Notes: generated from the letters alone by a model not told the origin. A stretch of 64,000 nucleotides of DNA from Devosia riboflavina (GCF_000743575.1 NZ_JQGC01000013.1:1-64000); one strand, 5' to 3'. Counted from the first letter of the stretch, positions 8,165-18,503 are shown. Made by a program: numbers and translations.

Positions 8165-9418
8165 TTGATCCGGCAGCTTGTTGCCTCTATCGCGGTTATC
8201 GCCGCGGCCGCCTTTGCCTGGCTCTATTTTGCGCCCGGTGCGCCCCAGGTCTTGACCAATGCCGGCATCGTCCTGCCCTTCGGCCCGCAAGCTGAAGCCG
8301 CGTCGGCTCCCGCGCCCCAGGCTGGCGGGCCGGGACAGCGCCCGGGCGGCCAGGTCAACGGTGGTCCGCAGGCATCCGGCGGCCCCGGCGGCGGCGGTCC
8401 CGGTGGCGGCCGCCCTGGCGGCTTCGGCGCTCGCACCACCAATGTCATCACCTCAGGCGTCACCCTCGCCCGCATCAACGACACGCTCGCCGCCATAGGC
8501 GAAGGCACGCCCGTACGCTCCGTCACCGTCGCCGCTACCTCCGGCGGCGAGCTGACCGAAGTGCTGGTCCGCCCCGGCCAGATCGTAGAGGCCGGCGCCA
8601 CGATTGCGCGCTTCGATTCAGCCGCCGAGCAGATCGAATACGACCGCGCCCAGCTCGCCCTCGAAGACGCTCGCGCCACCCTCACCCGCACCGAAGGCCT
8701 CGCCAGCAACAACGTCGTCGCCGGCACCGCCCTGACGGCCGCCCAGCTCAGCGCCGCCAATGCCGAACTCGCCCTGCGCAACGCCGAAATGGCCCTGGCC
8801 CGCCGCACCATAGATAGCCCCATCGGCGGCAAGGTCGGCCTCATCCGCGTCACCCCCGGCAATTACGTGCCCGCCCAGACCACCGTTACCTCCATCGATG
8901 ACACCTCCTCCATCCTCATCGATTTCTGGGTGCCCGAGCGCTACGCCGCCCAGATCGAGCCCGGCATGGCCGTCACGGTCAACGCCATCGCCCTCCCCGG
9001 CCAGACCTTTGGCGGCGACATTTCTGCCATCGATACCCGCATCGATCCGGCCAGCCGCACCCTGCAGGTCCAGGCTGAAATCCCCAATCCCGAAGGCGTG
9101 CTGCGCGCCGGCATGAGCTTTACCGTCTCCCTCGCCTTCCCCGGCGAGGAATATCCGGCGGTCAATCCGCTCGCCATCCTCTGGTCGGCAGAGGGCTCCT
9201 ATGTCTGGAAATATCTCGACGGCAAGGCCACCCGCGTCATGGCCGAGATCATCCAGCGCAATAGCGACGGCGTCCTCGTGCGCGGCGACCTCAAGCCGGG
9301 CGATGCCATCATCACCGAAGGCATCCTGCAGCTCAGCGAAGGTGCCACCGTCAACCTGCTCGAAGGCCCAGACGGCACCGGAACCACCCCATCGCAACCT
9401 TCAGTCGCGACCAACTAG
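8165..9418 (+). CDS. RND efflux periplasmic adaptor (HlyD/AcrA family)
   Basis: This 417-residue membrane-fusion protein has one N-terminal hydrophobic segment, then an unusual Gly/Pro/Gln-rich linker of about 40 residues around residues 45-90. Lipoyl-type and beta-barrel domains follow (GGELTEVLVRPGQIVEAGAT; VTPGNYVPAQTTVTSI; FWVPERYAAQIEPGMAV). The start appears to be a TTG at 8165 with GAGG nine bases upstream; no ATG fits the hydrophobic N-terminus. It connects the inner-membrane pump encoded 12 bp downstream to an outer-membrane channel that is not encoded here. Confidence 0.87.
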   Translation: MIRQLVASIAVIAAAAFAWLYFAPGAPQVLTNAGIVLPFGPQAEAASAPAPQAGGPGQRPGGQVNGGPQASGGPGGGGPGGGRPGGFGARTTNVITSGVTLARINDTLAAIGEGTPVRSVTVAATSGGELTEVLVRPGQIVEAGATIARFDSAAEQIEYDRAQLALEDARATLTRTEGLASNNVVAGTALTAAQLSAANAELALRNAEMALARRTIDSPIGGKVGLIRVTPGNYVPAQTTVTSIDDTSSILIDFWVPERYAAQIEPGMAVTVNAIALPGQTFGGDISAIDTRIDPASRTLQVQAEIPNPEGVLRAGMSFTVSLAFPGEEYPAVNPLAILWSAEGSYVWKYLDGKATRVMAEIIQRNSDGVLVRGDLKPGDAIITEGILQLSEGATVNLLEGPDGTGTTPSQPSVATN

Positions 9419-9430
9419 GGAGGCGCTGCC

Positions 9431-12400
9431 ATGTCCATTGCCAGCAAGAACGAACGGGGCGGCGCATTGGCAACGCTCTTCGTCCGCCGCCCGGTCATGG
9501 CCGTGGTCATCAACGCCCTCATCCTGGTGGCCGGCCTCGCCGCACTTCTCGGCATCGAGGTGCGCGAACTTCCCCGCGTCGAAAGCCCGGTCCTTTCCGT
9601 CTCCACCAGCTTCACCGGCGCCGCCGCCGAAACCGTCGACCGCGAGGTGACGGCCATCGTCGAAGGCGCCGTCGCCCGCGTTCAGGGCGTCACGGCCATC
9701 TCCTCCAGCTCATCCGTCGGCCAGAGCCGCGTCACGCTGGAATTCTCCGAAAGCACCAATCTCGATATCGCCACCTCCGACGTGCGCGATGCCCTCAGCC
9801 GCGTCACCCGCCAATTGCCCGACAGCGTCGAAGCCCCCACCATCTTCAAGGCCGATAGCGATGCCCAGCCGATCATGCAGCTCGCCGTCACCTCGGACAG
9901 CCTCAGCATTGCCGACCTAAGCGAACTGGTCGATGGCATCGTCACCGAGCGCCTCGCCGCCGTCGAAGGGGTTGCCGAAGTGCAGGTCTATGGCACCCGC
10001 ACCTCCTCCTTCGAAGTCGATATCGATCCGGTAAAACTCGCCAGCCACGGCCTCACCGTTGCCGATATCCGCAACGCCCTCTCCACCATCGCCTTTGATT
10101 CCCCCGCCGGCTCGATCAACGGCCCCAACCAGAACATTTCCGTCCGGGCCATTTCCGAAATCACCGAACCCAGCGATTTCGAAGAGATCATCATCAATGG
10201 CCGCACGCGCCTCGGCGATGTCGCCAGCGTCGTCTTCGACGCCGCCGCCAGCACCTCCTCCATCCGCGCCGATAGCCGTCCCGCCATCGGTCTCGGCATC
10301 GTCCGTCAGGCCCAGTCCAATTCCGTCTCGATCTCCCACGCTGTCCACGCCGCGGTAGAGAGCCTCAACGACACCCTGCCCGAAGGTGTCACTGTCAAGA
10401 TTTCCAGCGACGAAGCCGTCTTCATCGAAGGCGCCCTGCATGAGGTCGAAATCGCCCTCGTCGTCGCTCTCGTCGTCGTCATCGGCATCATCTATCTCTT
10501 CCTGCTCGATTGGCGGGCCATTATCGTCCCCGCCATTTCCATGCCCATCGCCCTCCTCGGCGCCGTCGCCGGCATGTATCTCGCCGGCTTCTCGCTCAAC
10601 ATCATCACCCTGCTCGCGCTTGTCCTCGCCACCGGCCTCGTGGTCGATGACGCCATCGTGGTTCTCGAAAACATCATGCGCCGCAAGCATATGGGCGCTG
10701 GCCCCCGCGCCGCGGCCGTGCTCGGCACTCAGGAAGTCTTCTTCGCCGTTATTGCCACGACGCTTACCCTCGTCGCTGTCTTCGTGCCGCTGAGCTTCCT
10801 CGACGGCCAGACCGGCCGCCTCTTCCGCGAATTCGGCTTCACGCTCGCCATCGCCGTGCTGCTCTCGGCCGTTGTTGCCCTCTCCATGGGACCCATGGTC
10901 GCCTCGCGCCTCCTCAAGAACGACCACAAGGAACATGCCGGCGGCCCCTTCGGCGCCATCGGCCGCTTCTTCGCCGCCCTCTACCGCGTCACCCTGCGCG
11001 TCGCCCTGCGCAATCCCGTGGTCGTCATTCTCCTGGCCCTGCTCTTTGCCGGCTCCGCCTATTACGTCTATGGCGGTCTCCGTCAGGAGATCACCCCCTC
11101 CGAAGACCGCTCGGCCATCAACCTGCGCATCAATGCCCCCAATACGGCCAGCCTCGATTTCGTCCGCACCCGCCTCGGCCAGGTCGAATCCATGCTACAG
11201 CCCTATGTCGACAGCGGCGAAGTGCGCTCCGTCTTCGTGCTCTCCGGCTGGGGCAATGGCGGCTCCATCACGCTCACCCTCGCCCCCTGGGGCGAGCGCA
11301 CCCGCAGCCAGCAACAGATCGCCTCCGAAATCGGCGCCCTCATGGCCCAGGTCCCCGGTGTCCGCGCCAATGTCGGCCAGGGCAACAGCCTCGGCATTCG
11401 CGGCGGCGGCTCCGGCCTGCAATTCGCCGTGGCCGGTTCCGACTACACCATCCTCGCCGAGACCGCCGACACCATCTCCAAGGCCCTCGAAGCCGATGGC
11501 CGCTTCGGCCGCGTCTCGGTCAATTTCGACACCAGCCAACCCCAGCTAACCCTCACTGTCGACCGCGCCCGCGCCGCCTCCCTGGGCATCGACATCAATG
11601 GCCTCGCCCCCACCATGCAGGCCATGATCGACGGTTCCGATGTCGGCACCATCTTCATCAACGACGAGAGCTATTCGATCCGCATGCTCTCGACCTCCAA
11701 TCCGGTCAACGATCCGCGCGATCTCGAAACCCTTTTCGTCCGCACCGGCGACGGCCGCTACGTCCCCATGTCCACCATCGCCACCATCGAGGAAGCCCCG
11801 GTCCCGCCCTCGCTCCGCCGCGAACAGCAACGCCGCGCCGTCACGGTCACCGCCAGCCTCGAAGATGGCCTTGCCCTTGGCGACGCCTTCAACGAACTGC
11901 AAAAGATCGCCGCTCCGCTCCTCCCCCAGGGCACCTCCATCCTGCCGCTCGCCGAAGCCAAAACCATCGGCGAAGCCAACAACGCCCTCTTCCTCACCTT
12001 CGGCTTCGCCCTGGTGATTATCCTCCTCGTCCTCGCCGCCCAGTTCGAAAGTTTCTGGAGCGCCATCATTGTCATGGCCACCGTACCCTTCGGCGTCGCG
12101 GCCGGCCTCTGGGCCATCCTCCTCACCGGCGGGAGTCTGAACATCTTCTCCCAGATCGGCCTCGTCCTCGTCGTCGGCATCATGGCCAAGAACGGCATTC
12201 TCATCGTCGAATTCGCCAATCAGCTCCGCGATCGCGGCCTCTCCGTGGCCGAAGCCATCGAGCAGGCCTCCAATATCCGCCTGCGCCCCGTTCTGATGAC
12301 CATGATCGCCACCATCCTCGGCGGCGTCCCCCTGGTCCTCGCCTCCGGTGCCGGCGCCGAAGCCCGCGCAGCGCTGGGCTGGGTCATGGTCGGCGGCCTC

Positions 12401-12544
12401 GGCTTCGCGGCCATCGCCACCCTTTACCTCACCCCCGTCGCCTATCTCCTCCTCGCCCGCTTCTCGACGCCCAAGGCCGAGGAAGAAGCCAAGCTCGAGC
12501 GCGAACTGGACAATTTGGAAACAAAGGCCGAGCCGGCGGAATAA
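9431..12544 (+). CDS. RND efflux transporter permease
   Basis: A 1037-residue resistance-nodulation-division pump of usual length, with the duplicated architecture of one TM helix, a large periplasmic loop and five more helices, twice over. Recognisable segments are LATLFVRRPVMAVVINALI at the N-terminus, the TM4 motif GLVVDDAIVVLEN and the second-half IGLVLVVGIMAKNGILIVE. RND pumps export amphipathic compounds using the proton gradient; the substrate here is unknown. It follows the adaptor gene by 12 bp and has no TolC-like partner in the window. Confidence 0.92.
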   Translation: MSIASKNERGGALATLFVRRPVMAVVINALILVAGLAALLGIEVRELPRVESPVLSVSTSFTGAAAETVDREVTAIVEGAVARVQGVTAISSSSSVGQSRVTLEFSESTNLDIATSDVRDALSRVTRQLPDSVEAPTIFKADSDAQPIMQLAVTSDSLSIADLSELVDGIVTERLAAVEGVAEVQVYGTRTSSFEVDIDPVKLASHGLTVADIRNALSTIAFDSPAGSINGPNQNISVRAISEITEPSDFEEIIINGRTRLGDVASVVFDAAASTSSIRADSRPAIGLGIVRQAQSNSVSISHAVHAAVESLNDTLPEGVTVKISSDEAVFIEGALHEVEIALVVALVVVIGIIYLFLLDWRAIIVPAISMPIALLGAVAGMYLAGFSLNIITLLALVLATGLVVDDAIVVLENIMRRKHMGAGPRAAAVLGTQEVFFAVIATTLTLVAVFVPLSFLDGQTGRLFREFGFTLAIAVLLSAVVALSMGPMVASRLLKNDHKEHAGGPFGAIGRFFAALYRVTLRVALRNPVVVILLALLFAGSAYYVYGGLRQEITPSEDRSAINLRINAPNTASLDFVRTRLGQVESMLQPYVDSGEVRSVFVLSGWGNGGSITLTLAPWGERTRSQQQIASEIGALMAQVPGVRANVGQGNSLGIRGGGSGLQFAVAGSDYTILAETADTISKALEADGRFGRVSVNFDTSQPQLTLTVDRARAASLGIDINGLAPTMQAMIDGSDVGTIFINDESYSIRMLSTSNPVNDPRDLETLFVRTGDGRYVPMSTIATIEEAPVPPSLRREQQRRAVTVTASLEDGLALGDAFNELQKIAAPLLPQGTSILPLAEAKTIGEANNALFLTFGFALVIILLVLAAQFESFWSAIIVMATVPFGVAAGLWAILLTGGSLNIFSQIGLVLVVGIMAKNGILIVEFANQLRDRGLSVAEAIEQASNIRLRPVLMTMIATILGGVPLVLASGAGAEARAALGWVMVGGLGFAAIATLYLTPVAYLLLARFSTPKAEEEAKLERELDNLETKAEPAE

Positions 12545-12596
12545 GCTCCGCCGCCACACCCCCGATTGTCACCCTCTGATCCGTCCTGCATGGCAA

Positions 12597-12654
12597 ACCG
12601 CTGGAGTGGAGCGGTTTGAGCTGAAGAGGCCATGAGAGCTATGCTCTTATGGCC
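12597..12654. terminator. Two hairpins between convergent genes
   Basis: AACCGCT/AGCGGTT (12597-12618) and a near-perfect 27-bp palindrome, GGCCATGAGAGC and its complement across TAT (12628-12654), lie between the pump gene and the convergent WYL regulator. They may form a bidirectional transcription end; no T tract is present. Confidence 0.5.
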
Positions 12655-13369
12655 CCGGCGAAAGCCGGCGCCCATCCTCCGATGCCTCCCGCGCCCGCAA
12701 CTGCGCCAGATAATCCCGCAGCAAAGCCACCCGCTTTGGCCGAAAGCTCTCCGCCCTCACCTCGGCCCACATAATCCGATCCCCGCGAAAAATCCGAAAA
12801 TCCTGCCTTAGGCAACACCAGGCCAGCACCGACAGCGTCCGCTCGGTATAGACGATCGCCAGCGGCCAGATCGTCCGCTCCGTCTCCGCCCCATGCTGAT
12901 CCACATAGCCGATGGCAACCGCCCGCTCCCGCCATGCCGCCTCGCGCAATTTCTCGAGATCAATGCCGAGCGGCGCCCGCTTCTGCGGCCGGTAGACCAG
13001 CGACACGGCATGCATCGCCTGCTGCTCCGCCTCGTCAGGCAGCGTCGCCGCAATCTTGGCCAATGCCGAAACCGCCGCGCCCGCCAGCGCCGCATCCCCC
13101 ATGCCGCGCACTTCCGCCAGCCCCAGCACCAGCGCCTCGATCTCCGCCCGCGTCAGCGTTTGCGGCGGCAGGGCAAAATCCTCCACCAGCCGATAGCCAT
13201 AACCCCGCTCGCCCTCGATCCGCGCCCCTGCCGCCCGCAGGCTGTCGATGTCGCGATAAAGCGAGCGCAGCGACACGCCCGTCTCCTCCGCCAGCCGTCT
13301 GGCGGTCAGCGGCGCGGGCAATACGCGCATCGCCTGCAACAGGCGCAAAAGTCGGTCGGATCGAGCCAT
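12647..13369 (-). CDS. YafY-type transcriptional regulator with WYL domain
   Basis: A 240-residue regulator with an N-terminal winged helix (RRLAEETGVSLRSLYRDIDSL) and a C-terminal WYL-type ligand domain (WPLAIVYTERTLSVLAWCCLR). ATG 13369 or 13375 are both possible. It is divergent from the VOC gene at 13442, which it may regulate (inference from position). Its last ten or so codons are read from a piece of palindromic intergenic repeat (about 12650-12682), so the C-terminal tail is probably recently acquired. Confidence 0.83.
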   Translation of the reverse strand: MARSDRLLRLLQAMRVLPAPLTARRLAEETGVSLRSLYRDIDSLRAAGARIEGERGYGYRLVEDFALPPQTLTRAEIEALVLGLAEVRGMGDAALAGAAVSALAKIAATLPDEAEQQAMHAVSLVYRPQKRAPLGIDLEKLREAAWRERAVAIGYVDQHGAETERTIWPLAIVYTERTLSVLAWCCLRQDFRIFRGDRIMWAEVRAESFRPKRVALLRDYLAQLRAREASEDGRRLSPGP

Positions 13370-13441
13370 GTCCAACTGTCGAAAACTGGCAGTTGCCCCT
13401 CGCTACACCACTCCCTGTCAACCGACAAGCAGGAGCCTCAA

Positions 13442-13867
13442 ATGAGCATCGAAACCACGACCCACCTCAATTTCCGCGGCCAGGCCCGTGCCGCCCTCGC
13501 CTTCTATCAGTCCGTCTTCGGCGGCCAGCTCACCGCCGTCACCTATAGCGATGCCCACGCCGCCGAGACCCCTGCCGAAGCCGACAACATCCTTTGGGGC
13601 CAGGTCGCCTCACCCGAGGGTTTCCGCGTCATGGCCTATGACGTTCGCTCCAGCCAGCCCTACAATCCCGGCGAAAACGCCGTCTTCGTCTCGGTGCGCG
13701 GCAAGTCGGCCGATGAACTCTCCGCCTATTGGGCCAGGTTGATCGAGGGCTCCACCATCATTGTCCCCCTCGCCGCCTCGCCCTGGTCCCCGCTCTACGG
13801 CATGGTCCGCGATCGCTTCGGCGTCACTTTCGTCCTCGACCTCGCCGTCGAATACACAACCGACTGA
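13442..13867 (+). CDS. VOC/PhnB-like protein
   Basis: A 141-residue protein of the vicinal-oxygen-chelate fold, in the branch often annotated as PhnB or 3-demethylubiquinone methyltransferase-like (THLNFRGQARAALAFYQSVFGG near the start; LYGMVRDRFGVTFVLDL near the end). The usual metal-binding residues are not clearly conserved, so catalysis is uncertain. AGGAG precedes the ATG at 13442. Divergent from the WYL regulator gene with about 70 bp between. Confidence 0.8.
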   Translation: MSIETTTHLNFRGQARAALAFYQSVFGGQLTAVTYSDAHAAETPAEADNILWGQVASPEGFRVMAYDVRSSQPYNPGENAVFVSVRGKSADELSAYWARLIEGSTIIVPLAASPWSPLYGMVRDRFGVTFVLDLAVEYTTD

Positions 13868-13870
13868 TCG

Positions 13871-13895
13871 GGAACGGCGACAGGCCCGCCGCGTT
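13871..13895 (+). promoter_or_regulatory. Candidate EcfG-type promoter
   Basis: GGAAC (13871-13875), 16 bp, then CGTT (13892-13895), a perfect match to the general-stress sigma factor consensus of alphaproteobacteria. The -10 element is 27 bp before the ATG of the second VOC gene. The site starts directly after the previous stop codon. Confidence 0.6.
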
Positions 13896-13922
13896 CAGCC
13901 AGGAACCCACAAGGAGTTGACC

Positions 13923-14327
13923 ATGCTGGACCACACGGGCCTTGTCGTCACCGACCTCGCAAAGGCGCGCCGCTTCTACGACGCCATCGCCGCAGCGCTG
14001 GGCCTCCAGACCATCAGCAACAGCGAAGAAAGCTTCCTCTTCGGCAAGAGCAAGGAAGAACCGATCCCCTATCTCTGGATCGGCACCACCCGCCCCTCCT
14101 ATTGGGTAGAGGGCTCCCGCCCCGGCATCAACCAGATGCACGTGGCCTTCCGCGCCGAAAACAAAGCCATGGTCGAAGCCTTCTACAAAGCCGCCCTCGA
14201 AAACGGCGGCACCGACAACGGCGCCCCCGGCCCCCGCGATGGCGTCCCCGACTACTACGGCGCCTTCGTCCTCGATCCCGACGGCAACAACATAGAAGCC
14301 TGCGCCCGCGGCGAGGCGTCGAAGTAG
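13923..14327 (+). CDS. VOC family (glyoxalase-like) protein
   Basis: A 134-residue single-domain glyoxalase/bleomycin-resistance-like protein. It begins LDHTGLVVTDLAKARRFY and ends with FVLDPDGNNIEACAR, where the His near the start and the Glu of NIEA are the expected metal ligands. The substrate is unknown. AAGGAG precedes the start. A perfect EcfG-type promoter lies in the 55-bp gap to the upstream VOC gene, so this gene may be separately induced under stress. Confidence 0.85.
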   Translation: MLDHTGLVVTDLAKARRFYDAIAAALGLQTISNSEESFLFGKSKEEPIPYLWIGTTRPSYWVEGSRPGINQMHVAFRAENKAMVEAFYKAALENGGTDNGAPGPRDGVPDYYGAFVLDPDGNNIEACARGEASK

Positions 14328-14344
14328 ACGCCTAAAAACAAAAA

Positions 14345-14370
14345 GGGCCGCCGGATCTCTCCGGCGGCCC
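14345..14370 (-). terminator. Intrinsic terminator of the ggu operon
   Basis: GGGCCGCCGG pairs perfectly with CCGGCGGCCC around a six-base loop. On the minus strand it is followed by TTTTTGTTTTT, as expected for a Rho-independent terminator after gguB. Confidence 0.85.
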
Positions 14371-14391
14371 CAAATCCTTCAGCGTGAAAAC

Positions 14392-15669
14392 TTACGCCGA
14401 CCGGTTCTTGTTATAAAGATCGAAGAACACGGCCGCGAGCAGCACGACGCCCTTGATCATCTGCTGCCAATCGATGTTGACGCCCATGATCGACATGCCG
14501 TTGTTCATCACACCCATGATGAAGGCGCCGATCACGGCACCCGCCACCTGGCCGACACCGCCCAGCGCCGAAGCGCCGCCGATGAACACGGCCGCGATCA
14601 CGTCGAGTTCGAGGCCCTGGCCGGCCTTCGGGGTCGCCGAGTTGAGGCGCGCCGCATAGATCATGCCGGCAAGCGCTGCCAGCGCACCCATGATGGCGAA
14701 GATGTAGAAGGTCGTGCGTTCGGTCTTCACGCCCGAAAGGGCCGCCGCCTTGAGATTGCCGCCGAGAGCATAGATGCGGCGGCCAAAGGTCATGCGCTTG
14801 GTGAGGAACACGAAGCCGGCAATCAGCACGCCCATCACGACGAGCACGTTCGGCAGGCCGCGATAGGAAGCGAGCATATAGGCAAAGAAGATGACCAGCG
14901 CCGCGATGACGAGGTTCTTCACGACGAAGAGGCTGAACGGCTCAACGTCATAGCCGCGAGCACGACGACGGGCACGGGTGCGGATCGAGAAGAACACCGC
15001 AGCGACAACCGCCAGAATTGCAATGACCATGGTGGTCGTGTGCAGCGTAACGTTCTGGCCGTTTTCAGCGAGCCACGGCATCGTCGTCGGCCCGATCACG
15101 TCGGGGATGAAGCCTGCGGACAGCAGCTGGAATTCAGCCGGGAACGGACCAACCGACTTGCCGGCGAGAATGGCAAGCGACAGACCCTTGAAGATGAGCA
15201 TGCCGGCCAGCGTCACGATGAACGCCGGAACGCGGTGATAGGCGATGATATAGCCCTGCGCCGCGCCCACCGCCGCACCGACAACCAGACAGATGGCACC
15301 GGCAACGATCGGATTGGCCAGGAAAGCCAGCTCCGGCGGGAACTTCCAGCCCACCATCAGCATGGCGGCGAGAGCGCCGACGAAGCCGGAAACCGAGCCG
15401 ACCGAAAGGTCGATATGCCCGGCAACGATCACCAGCAGCATGCCCAGCGCCATCACGATGATGTAGCTGTTCTGCAGGATGATGTTGGTCAGGTTCACCG
15501 GCTTGAACAGCACGCCATTGGTGAAATACTGGAAAAACAGCATGATGAGGATGAGCGCGAGCAGAAGCCCATAGTCGCGCATATTGGCCTGCAAGGCGCC
15601 GAAAAAGCTCAGTTCCTTGGGTTTGGCCTGATCGGCCGGAGCGCCGGTCGGTGCAGTTTGAACGGTCAT
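14392..15669 (-). CDS. gguB: Multiple-sugar ABC transporter permease GguB (MmsB)
   Basis: This 425-residue permease of the ribose/xylose class (BPD_transp_2 fold) has about ten hydrophobic segments, with typical [13 protein letters not shown] and [20 protein letters not shown] motifs. It overlaps the stop of gguA by four bases. With GguA it forms the membrane complex that takes sugars from ChvE. In Agrobacterium this set handles monosaccharides such as galactose, arabinose and xylose (family knowledge); the sugar here is not shown by sequence. Confidence 0.93.
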   Translation of the reverse strand: MTVQTAPTGAPADQAKPKELSFFGALQANMRDYGLLLALILIMLFFQYFTNGVLFKPVNLTNIILQNSYIIVMALGMLLVIVAGHIDLSVGSVSGFVGALAAMLMVGWKFPPELAFLANPIVAGAICLVVGAAVGAAQGYIIAYHRVPAFIVTLAGMLIFKGLSLAILAGKSVGPFPAEFQLLSAGFIPDVIGPTTMPWLAENGQNVTLHTTTMVIAILAVVAAVFFSIRTRARRRARGYDVEPFSLFVVKNLVIAALVIFFAYMLASYRGLPNVLVVMGVLIAGFVFLTKRMTFGRRIYALGGNLKAAALSGVKTERTTFYIFAIMGALAALAGMIYAARLNSATPKAGQGLELDVIAAVFIGGASALGGVGQVAGAVIGAFIMGVMNNGMSIMGVNIDWQQMIKGVVLLAAVFFDLYNKNRSA

Positions 15670-17198
15670 GATGCCTTTCCTTCAGCGCGCACGATGGAGC
15701 GCATGATCTTTTCCTGGCTCGCCTCGCTGGTGGGCATTTCGCCCACGATGCGGCCTTCATTCATAACGTAGAGACGGTCGGTAATGCCGAGCAGTTCGGG
15801 CATTTCCGAAGAGATCACGATGATCGCCTTACCCTGGGCGGCGAGCTGGTTGATGATCGTGTAGATTTCATACTTGGCGCCCACGTCGATGCCGCGTGTC
15901 GGCTCGTCGAGAACAAGCACATCCGGATCGGCATAGAGCCACTTGGAGAGAACGACCTTCTGCTGGTTGCCGCCCGAAAGGTTGCCAGTCACCTGATAGA
16001 CGCTCGAAGAACGGATATTCGTCTTTTTGCGATAGTCATTGGCCACGTCGAGCTCGGCCAGATCGTCGATCACGCCCCAACGCGAAATGCCCGGCAGGTT
16101 TGCCAGCGTCACATTGTGCTTGATGTGGTCGATGAGGTTGAGCCCGTAGTGCTTGCGGTCTTCCGTGGCATAGGCGATGCCAGCGCGAATGGCCTTCTCG
16201 ACACTCGATGTGTCGACCTTCTGGCCATTCATGAACACTTCGCCGGAAATCTTCTGGCCATAGGACTTGCCGAAAAGGCTCATGGCGAATTCGGTGCGAC
16301 CCGACCCCATCAGCCCGGCAATACCCAGAACTTCGCCCTTGCGCAGCGTCACGTCGATATTCTTGATCACCTGACGGTCGCGATGCTGCGGGTGATAGAC
16401 CGACCAGTTCTTCACTTCGAGAATGGTCTCGCCGATTTTCGGCTCGCGGCTCGGATAGCGGTCTTCCAGCGAACGACCGACCATCGAGGTGATGATGCGA
16501 TCTTCGGTGATCTCATTGGTGTCCATCGTTTCGATGGTGCGGCCGTCGCGGATCACGGTCACGCGGTCGGCAATGCGGGAGATCTCGTTCAGCTTGTGGC
16601 TGATGATGATCGAGGTGATCCCCTGCTTCTTGAATTCAAGCAGCAGTTCGAGCAGCGCCTGGCTGTCTTTCTCGGAAAGCGATGCGGTCGGCTCGTCGAG
16701 AATGAGCAGTTGCACCTGCTTGGAGAGCGCCTTCGAGATCTCGACAAGCTGCTGCTTTCCGAGGCCGATATTGGTCACCAGCGTGTCCGGGTCTTCGCTG
16801 AGGCCAACCATGGCCAGGAGCTTGCGCGCGCCGTCGCGCGTCTCGTCCCAGTCGATCACGCCATTCTTGGCCTGCTCGTTGCCGAGGAAAATGTTTTCGG
16901 CGATCGAGAGCAGCGGCACCAGGGCGAGTTCCTGGTGGATGATCACGATGCCCTTGTGTTCGCTGTCGCGAATGGAGCGGAAGTGCTGCTCTTCGCCGTT
17001 GTAGACGATCTGGCCCTCATAGGAGCCGGAGGGATAAACGCCGCTCAACACCTTCATGAGGGTGGATTTGCCGGCGCCGTTTTCGCCGCAAATGGCGTGA
17101 ATCTCGCCTTCCCGCACGTCAAGATTGACGTCAGACAGCGCTTTCACGCCGGGAAAGGTCTTGGTGATGCTGCGCATCTCAAGAATGGTCTTGGTCAT
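15666..17198 (-). CDS. gguA: Sugar ABC transporter ATP-binding protein GguA (MmsA)
   Basis: A 510-residue ATPase with two fused nucleotide-binding domains, as usual for monosaccharide importers. The first has Walker [10 protein letters not shown] and Walker [12 protein letters not shown]; the second has the [15 protein letters not shown] signature and [15 protein letters not shown]. The ATG at 17198 ([13 protein letters not shown]) has AGGG seven bases upstream; a longer open frame to 17243 is less likely. Middle gene of chvE-gguA-gguB. Confidence 0.94.
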   Translation of the reverse strand: MTKTILEMRSITKTFPGVKALSDVNLDVREGEIHAICGENGAGKSTLMKVLSGVYPSGSYEGQIVYNGEEQHFRSIRDSEHKGIVIIHQELALVPLLSIAENIFLGNEQAKNGVIDWDETRDGARKLLAMVGLSEDPDTLVTNIGLGKQQLVEISKALSKQVQLLILDEPTASLSEKDSQALLELLLEFKKQGITSIIISHKLNEISRIADRVTVIRDGRTIETMDTNEITEDRIITSMVGRSLEDRYPSREPKIGETILEVKNWSVYHPQHRDRQVIKNIDVTLRKGEVLGIAGLMGSGRTEFAMSLFGKSYGQKISGEVFMNGQKVDTSSVEKAIRAGIAYATEDRKHYGLNLIDHIKHNVTLANLPGISRWGVIDDLAELDVANDYRKKTNIRSSSVYQVTGNLSGGNQQKVVLSKWLYADPDVLVLDEPTRGIDVGAKYEIYTIINQLAAQGKAIIVISSEMPELLGITDRLYVMNEGRIVGEMPTSEASQEKIMRSIVRAEGKAS

Positions 17199-17250
17199 AC
17201 TGGGCCCTGTACTTAGCGAGCAGGCCACCCAAAGGTTACCCACCCTCGAT

Positions 17251-17320
17251 TGTCACCCCGGCTTTAGGCCGGGGCCCATCTTGAGATCTCGGGATGGCCG
17301 CGGCCTAAAGCCAGGTGACA
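17251..17320. repeat. Palindromic intergenic repeat, family B
   Basis: TGTCACCCCGGCTTTAGGCC and the inverse GGCCTAAAGCCAGGTGACA flank a centre CCATCTTGAGATCTCGGGATGG. The same centre is found in the copy at 48732-48804. It lies between chvE and gguA within one operon. Confidence 0.8.
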
Positions 17321-17380
17321 TCCATTGGTTTGGGCATCCAAAACAGCGCATACCCAATAACCGCGCCTAAAATCTCGAAA

Positions 17381-17407
17381 GGGCCCCGCGTCGCCGCGGA
17401 GCCCCCA
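17381..17407 (-). terminator. Intra-operon hairpin after chvE
   Basis: A GC-rich imperfect hairpin (GGGCCCCGCG against CGCGGAGCCC) just after the chvE stop codon, without a T tract. Together with the adjacent repeat it may stabilise the chvE message or attenuate read-through into gguA. Confidence 0.5.
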
Positions 17408-17426
17408 AACTTGCGAAGCCCGAGGC

Positions 17427-18503
17427 TTACTGGATGTCTTCGGCCTTGAGGTAGCCCGAGTCGATCACGAGAGCCTGGTAGTTGGTGGCATCGACTTCAT
17501 ACGGGGTCAGCAGGATCGACGGCACAACCTTGACGCCATTGTCATAGGTGGTGGTGTCGAGGCCTTCCGGCGTGCCGCCCGAAACCAGCGTGTCGACGAG
17601 GTCGGCAGTGGTCTTGGCCAGTTCGCGGGTGTCCTTGTAGATGGTCGAGTACTGTTCGCCAGCAACGATCGCCTTCACCGACGGAGCTTCAGCGTCCTGG
17701 CCGGAGATGACAGGCCACGGCAGGTCAGCCGAGCCATAACCAACGCCGCGGAGCGACGAGATGATGCCGCGCGAGAGGCCGTCATAGGGAGCCAGAACGC
17801 CCTGAACGGTCGAGCCGTCCGAGTAGTTGGCAGAGAGAATGTTGTCCATGCGAGCCTGGGCAACTGCGCCGTCCCAACGAAGGGTACCGACGGTGTCCAT
17901 GCCCTGCTGGCCGGACTTCACGACGATGTCGCCAGCGTCGATCATGGGCTGCAGAACCGACATTGCGCCGTCATAGAAGAAGAAGGCGTTGTTGTCGTCC
18001 GGCGAACCGCCAAACAGTTCGACGTTCCACGGCTTCACGTCCGGGAAGCGTTCCTTGAGGCCCTTCACGATGGAATTGGCCTGGAGCACGCCGACCTGGA
18101 AGTTGTCGAAGGTGGTGTAGAGGTCAACATTCGGCGTGTCGCGGATCAGGCGGTCATAGGCGACAACCTTGATGCCGGCATCGGCAGCCTGCTGCAGAAC
18201 GGCCGACAGCGTGGTGCCGTCGATCGAGCCGATCACGAGAGCCTTGACGCCCTTGGTGACCATGTTTTCGATCTGGGCAAGCTGGTTCGGGATGTCGTCT
18301 TCAGCAAACTGCAGGTCGACGGTGTAGCCCTTGGCTTCGAGAGCCGTCTTCAGTTCGTTGCCGTCCGAGATCCAACGGAGCGACGACTGAGTCGGCATTG
18401 CAATGCCGATCTGGCCCTTGTCCTGGGCGTAGGCAACGGTCGCGGCGGTGGCCATCAGGGCACCGGCAGCAAACAGCGTCGCAATTGATTTCAGAACCTT
18501 CAC
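17427..18503 (-). CDS. chvE: Periplasmic sugar-binding protein ChvE
   Basis: A 358-residue periplasmic sugar-binding protein with a signal peptide ending at VAYAQ (about residue 27). The mature part matches ChvE of Agrobacterium strongly by eye: [54 protein letters not shown] and [22 protein letters not shown]. The start is a GTG at 18503 with AGGGAG eight bases upstream. It delivers sugars to GguAB; in Agrobacterium ChvE also signals to VirA, and no vir partner is seen here. Confidence 0.93.
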   Translation of the reverse strand: MKVLKSIATLFAAGALMATAATVAYAQDKGQIGIAMPTQSSLRWISDGNELKTALEAKGYTVDLQFAEDDIPNQLAQIENMVTKGVKALVIGSIDGTTLSAVLQQAADAGIKVVAYDRLIRDTPNVDLYTTFDNFQVGVLQANSIVKGLKERFPDVKPWNVELFGGSPDDNNAFFFYDGAMSVLQPMIDAGDIVVKSGQQGMDTVGTLRWDGAVAQARMDNILSANYSDGSTVQGVLAPYDGLSRGIISSLRGVGYGSADLPWPVISGQDAEAPSVKAIVAGEQYSTIYKDTRELAKTTADLVDTLVSGGTPEGLDTTTYDNGVKVVPSILLTPYEVDATNYQALVIDSGYLKAEDIQ

